Shown here: positions 9,625 through 13,245 of the stretch, one piece after another | How positions within the stretch are numbered: position 1 is the stretch's first letter | Layout of the letters: the number at the start of each line of letters is the position of its first letter | Source of the DNA: Conidiobolus incongruus B7586 | Lineage: Eukaryota; Entomophthoromycota; Entomophthoromycetes; Entomophthorales; Conidiobolaceae | Direction: 5' to 3' | Length of the DNA: 13,245 bases | Assembly: GCA_000697335.1 (NCBI GenBank) | Contig: JNEM01000166.1 | Coordinates: 1 to 13,245 of the forward strand | Made by a program: the position numbers and the translations under genes | The notes under the pieces: generated by a model | Told to the model about the DNA's origin: nothing | The model's database searches: none | What the model saw: the letters and a program-made list of their open reading frames with translations, nothing else

Positions 9625-10414
9625 CTATTGGGAACGATTGAAATATGGATGGTCATAAGCTTTTAAATTTAATTTCTCTTTAAATAAATTCAATAACTGA
9701 TATTCTAAATTCCTAATCTAAAAACTTATAATTAGTATTAATCAAAATTAATAATACTAATTAATTACTCTGATAGCCCAAAAATTATCATTTTCCAAGC
9801 TCAAGATTTTATAAGTATGAATTGTTAAAAATCCATTCAAGTTTCCAAATAAAATATCTGTCAATAATCTATCACCAACAATTGCAATTTCACTTGGTTT
9901 TAAATGTGAATACTGTTTCATCACCTCATCACCTCCTAAAGGTTTCTTCTGAATATGTTTAAATACTTTAATATTTAAAGATTTTTCAATTTGTTCTAAT
10001 TGTTTATAATCTTTATCATCTTGACTTCCTGCTGAATTAGAAAAGATAATTACGTCATCGATAGTGTTTTTTAACTCTTCCATAGGTTTCTAAATTAATT
10101 TATTTTATTATAGATATATTAATTTGAATTATTTTAATTTACTTCAAAATCTTCATATAATTTTAAATCGTAAGGTTTTGTAATACAATTATCCTTATCT
10201 AAAATTACTAATTTAATACCATTTTCTTTCAATTGATTAAAATTAATCTTTGAAAAATCTAAATATTTAATGATTAATATTAAAATTTAGAAAAAAAATA
10301 ATTATAATTGAATTTTTTTTTACTTTCAACAGAAATTTGAGGAATAATTAATTTAGGTTTAATTAAAATTTTAAAACTTTGTAATATTCCATTTAAATTA
10401 AAACTTTGTCCCAT
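9625..10414 (-). CDS. GEP4: Mitochondrial phosphatidylglycerophosphatase, HAD family, Gep4-like, four exons
   Basis: It dephosphorylates phosphatidylglycerophosphate to phosphatidylglycerol on the cardiolipin pathway. In yeast it acts at the matrix face of the inner mitochondrial membrane. Exons are 10414-10324, 10258-10143, 10089-9769 and 9717-9625; introns are 65, 53 and 51 nt, giving 206 aa (yeast Gep4 about 185). HAD motif I is DKDNC (51-55) with nucleophile Asp51 and acid Asp53. Motif II lies in FSNSAGS (85-91), motif III Lys in QKKP (116-119), and motif IV in GDRLLTD (141-147). The N-terminus, IKPKLIIPQISV, fits yeast KPSLVVP. Reading on from exon 3 would stop after 179 aa at 9757-9759, losing the conserved IRNLE..LL segment. 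A gtaatt donor, TACTAAT branch site and tttttag acceptor restore it, so I place exon 4 there. The true start is in exon 1, not the internal ATG at 10083. It lies downstream of the C1D gene on the same strand. Confidence 0.94.
9730..9762 (-). repeat. Inverted repeat filling GEP4 intron 3
   Basis: Arms 9730-9740 (AATTAGTATTA) and 9752-9762 (TAATACTAATT) are perfect 11-bp reverse complements with an 11-nt loop. They lie inside the 51-nt third intron (9718-9768). In the transcript, the arm next to the acceptor contains the branch-site-like TACTAAT, which pairs with the arm next to the donor. It could shorten the donor-to-branch distance or hide the branch adenosine. Chance is also possible in AT-rich sequence. 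Confidence 0.6.
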
Positions 10415-10675
10415 TATTTTATTATTAGTATATTTAATAATTAATCTAATGAATTTTCATAAAATTTAATGAATCAGAGTTAATAATTAAAATACATCCT
10501 TTTATTTTGTTATGGGATTAAAATTTCAAACTAAAATAATAAACAAAATTAATTGAACAAACTTAAATATTAAGTTGAATATAAAAAATATATTTATTAG
10601 ATATTAGTTTCAAATCTTAAATCATCTATAATTGTCAAATAAATTAATCAATCATTATACAATATTTTAAAAAAT

Positions 10676-11220
10676 TTAGTTGGTTTCTTCATCACCGTCG
10701 CCACCATTTTCTAAATTATGTTTAATTAATCTTCTAGCTGCTTCTTTATCAATTGATGTGGGCATGACTAAATATTAAAAATTAATGTAATGTAAATAAA
10801 ATAAATATTTAGTAATTACCATTTAACCCTTCTAATTTTCTGATACTGTCCACATATGTAGTCATTCTTTGCTATTTAAATAATTTCAATTTGATATTTT
10901 TTAATTTAGTTATAATTTCAGTATTACCAATTCTTTAGTGACAGGGTGATTTTCCATATCTAAACCTTGAGTTTTAAATACAGCTAAACCAAAATAAATA
11001 ATTGAAAAATTTAATCAGAATATAGAATATAAATACCATAATAGCTGGAATTTAAAATGTAATTTAAAGTTAATTCCAATTTACATCTATCTAGAGTGTC
11101 TAGTTGAGGTAAAGTACTGGGTAAATCGATACGTTGTAAATTTTGGACCAATAAATCGATTTCATTCAACCTTTCGTGTAACTGTGATAATTCTTGTTTA
11201 AGCTGACTGTTATCTGACAT
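10676..11220 (-). CDS. LRP1: Nuclear exosome cofactor C1D/Rrp47 (Lrp1) homologue, four exons
   Basis: In known systems this small RNA-binding protein partners Rrp6 in the nuclear exosome, aiding 3' processing and decay of rRNA, snRNA and snoRNA precursors. Exons are 11220-11037, 10983-10928, 10871-10820 and 10767-10676; introns are 53, 56 and 52 nt, giving 127 aa (human C1D 141). The Sas10/Utp3/C1D domain spans about residues 5-95. It opens with an amphipathic helix of coiled-coil character (LKQELSQLHERLNEIDLLVQ), then carries the signature LDRCKLELTLNYILNSSYYAVFKTQG around the exon 1-2 join and ENHPVTKELQRM across the next. Near the end, IDKEAARRLIKHNL matches the conserved D..A..R.(I/V)K segment. 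The tail is acidic (GGDGDEETN) and not basic as in yeast. GEP4 follows 261 bp downstream on the same strand, so they are separate transcripts. The start at 11220 gives a family-like N-terminus. Confidence 0.93.
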
Positions 11221-11529
11221 CTTTATGGCTGATTTTAATAATTGTGAGTTTTGTCTATAAACAATTAATTTTGTATGTATAAATATATTCAGGATTTGGA
11301 TTGTTTAAAATTATGGGATGATATGAATTAATTAAGAATTAATTTAAAGGTAGAATTTATTATAATGTTTTGATTCAAATTAATTTGAAGGAATCAGACT
11401 AAATTATTATTTGATATAAAATTATAATGGCACAAATTATACAGCTATATTTAATCATATTGTGTATCAATACGATATTAAGTATTTTTGTAGTTTAATC
11501 ATTTCTATTACTGTAAATGGGTTGAATAA

Positions 11530-11860
11530 ATCGAATATCCAACTCAATCAACCATGATATTGTTGAAAAATTCGTTCAATCCTAAAATGAGGATTTTGTT
11601 CTTTGCTAATGTAAGAGGAAATCCATGTAAAAGACTCAAGATGAAAGCACTGATTTCATAACTGCTTCCGCAAACAGAAATTTTTGAATGTTTACCCCCC
11701 CTATTTCATGTACATTGGTTTATTGCGATCTTGTACAAATATCCTTCCAATTTGAGAAAGTTGCATGCCAGGTGAGTAAAAGTTAATATAATTCTCCAAT
11801 CGATGAGCAAGGATGCTTAAAACTATGCATTCAGTGAGAAAAGGATGGAGTGACTGATAC
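11530..11860 (+). other. Unexplained G+C-enriched island; possible ncRNA or decayed gene
   Basis: By hand count, 11581-11860 is about 34% G+C, against roughly 20% around it, and it contains a run of seven C (11695-11701). One plus-strand frame is open from 11530 to 11658, with an ATG at 11554. It meets a single TAA (11659-11661) and is then open again to a TGA at 11773-11775. I recognise no protein family in either part. A 6-bp perfect hairpin (AATCCT 11578-11583, AGGATT 11590-11595) lies inside. Structured RNA genes often stand out this way in AT-rich genomes, but no U1-U6, SRP, RNase P or U3 signature was convincing. A pseudogene is the alternative. Confidence 0.35.
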
Positions 11861-13076
11861 TAAAATTGAAAGTATTAAAACATGTTATCATTCAAGTGTA
11901 TTGATTTGATTTTTTTAAAATACGTTTTCCATATAAATTTAATGGCTTAACCTAATAGAGCTTTTGTAATACCAACATTGTAAAGATCATTATTAAGGAA
12001 TTGATTAGATTTTACGACCAAAATCTTTTTAAATTTCAAGTTTAAAATAAATTTAAATGATAAAATTTAATTACACATTTTCACAATTATAAATATTACA
12101 TCAAAATTTTTACAGATATATTTAATCACAACTTGATTAAATATTTATTCACAAACATCCTCTCAACAGCAATTCAATCTTTTTATAGAAAAATTTGATA
12201 AAATTTTTAAACTACAACATATGTATCTATCATTCTATATAAAATCATTAAGATATGAGTTTATAATAAGTTTCAAACATCAAAACCAACTGAAAATCTA
12301 AAAAAAAGTTTAAAGATTGTGATACTTGAGTTCTGTTTGTGTTGTAATAAAACTTCCCTTGTTGAATGTATTTTATTCTGTGTTAACATTAATATGTTCA
12401 AAAGAACTACCGAATGTGAAGAATAAATGATTTAGGTTCATTTATTTTTTCATATTAATTATTTAGATTTCAATTACAATATTCTAATGATTACTAATTA
12501 TATTGTTGTTTTCCAAAAACTGATTTTCATCTGGGAATTATTACACAATATTTTATTATTATCAACTTCAATTAAGTTCAATAAATAAATGCTGAAGCAA
12601 TTTATTGATCAATTATTATTATCAAATTTTGAATAACTTATTTTTTTTTCAAAAAATGATTCAATTGAAATAATCTCATTTTCAAATTAGATGATAATTA
12701 AATTTATTACCCCAAAAATCAAGAAATAAACCCTTTTTTAAATAAAATTTACAAATATAGATATATAAAACTAATTCACTTTGTTATTATTATTATTTTT
12801 GTCATATATTGGCCAAATTTTCTATACCCAAATAATAATTATGTTTAAAAATTAATTAATATTAAATGATTTATAATTTAATTCTTTTTATTCAAATTTA
12901 TTTTTTCAGAGTATAATATTTAAATTCCCTAATTTTCATTTAAAAATATTTTAATTTAATGAATATTTTTGATTTTATAAGTTTTTATATATATTTATTT
13001 TGAAAATCTTTTGTTATTTTCTAAATCCTATGATTATCTAAATGATAATAAATATCCTTAATATAATTTTAATATA

Positions 13077-13213
13077 TTAAAACAAAATAATTTTTTTATT
13101 AATCATTATATTTTTAAAAACAAAAATAAAAACTATATAAAATTTTAATATATAAATACTATCAATATTTATAAATAAAATATTTTTGATTAGAATTTAA
13201 AACAAAATAATTT
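13077..13213. repeat. Pair of 17-bp direct repeats 120 bp apart
   Basis: TTAAAACAAAATAATTT occurs at 13077-13093 and again at 13197-13213. The flanking bases differ and no element is delimited. It may be chance in sequence of this composition. Confidence 0.4.
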
Positions 13214-13245
13214 GGTTTTATTTAATTTTTTTGACTTTAATTAGA

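Larger units (their letters stand above)
11221..13245. other. Gene-free right flank, AT-rich, with one richer island
   Basis: No confident gene over 2 kb. The first few hundred bases upstream of the C1D start should hold its promoter, but no distinctive element is visible. Apart from the island at about 11530-11860, the sequence is AT-rich with short TTA and poly(A) runs. Confidence 0.55.

Noticed and set aside
9741-9757. Hairpin read as a shared transcription terminator between convergent genes
   Set aside because: Once GEP4 exon 4 is recognised the hairpin lies inside an intron, not between the genes.
11700-11790. Minus-strand ACTCACCTGGC resembling the 5' end of U1 snRNA (ACTTACCTGGC)
   Set aside because: The splice-site-pairing core has a mismatch and the following bases do not resemble U1 stem I or the Sm site.
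11800-11860. Box C-like CGATGA and box D-like CTGA suggesting a C/D snoRNA
   Set aside because: Box C is imperfect and the flanks cannot form the required terminal stem.
1-13245. Transposons, virus-like elements, CRISPR arrays or a novel multi-gene system
   Set aside because: No terminal repeats, transposase, polymerase or capsid-like frames, or repeat-spacer arrays are visible. The gene content is ordinary eukaryotic housekeeping and signalling.

Overview
The window is a piece of a very AT-rich eukaryotic nuclear genome, about four-fifths A+T by eye, with compact genes broken by many tiny introns. The genes look fungal. There is a fungal-type heterotrimeric G-protein alpha subunit, a phosphatidylinositol synthase whose active-site region resembles basidiomycete and zygomycete enzymes, a Gep4-type mitochondrial phosphatidylglycerophosphatase and a C1D/Rrp47 exosome cofactor. 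The 13 introns I could place are all 51-66 nt, with GTA donors, (C/T)TAAT-like branch sites and almost always TAG acceptors. I cannot fix the lineage. An AT-rich early-diverging (zygomycete-grade) fungus or an unusual basidiomycete both fit.

Layout. Positions 1-2698 hold no gene I can support, only AT-rich sequence with a TA-rich simple repeat at the left edge. An intronless serine tRNA (anticodon CGA) lies on the minus strand at 2699-2780. After another AT-rich stretch, a G+C-enriched block (about 3850-4213) leads into the G-alpha gene (4214-5338, minus, one intron). Upstream of that gene is a pyrimidine-rich promoter-like tract. Positions 5668-8586 are an AT-rich gene-free gap.

A tight cluster follows. 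The PI synthase gene (8587-9617, plus, seven exons) runs tail to tail into GEP4 (9625-10414, minus, four exons), and only 7 bp separate the stop codons. The C1D/LRP1 gene (10676-11220, minus, four exons) lies upstream of GEP4 in the same direction. The remaining 2 kb is AT-rich and contains one unexplained G+C-enriched island around 11580-11860.

How the genes relate. PI synthase consumes CDP-diacylglycerol to make phosphatidylinositol. Gep4 dephosphorylates phosphatidylglycerophosphate, made from the same precursor on the cardiolipin branch. Two branches of phospholipid synthesis are therefore encoded convergently, and their 3' UTRs must almost certainly overlap. C1D (nuclear RNA decay) and G-alpha (receptor signalling) have no evident functional link to them.

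All exon structures are hand-made: splice sites were chosen by reading frame, intron signals and remembered family sequence, with no alignment run. I found no mobile element, CRISPR array, virus-like element or novel multi-gene system. The most unusual material is in the splicing signals: donors nearly lacking +5G, two stop-free 3n introns in one gene, and an intron that can fold over its own branch point.
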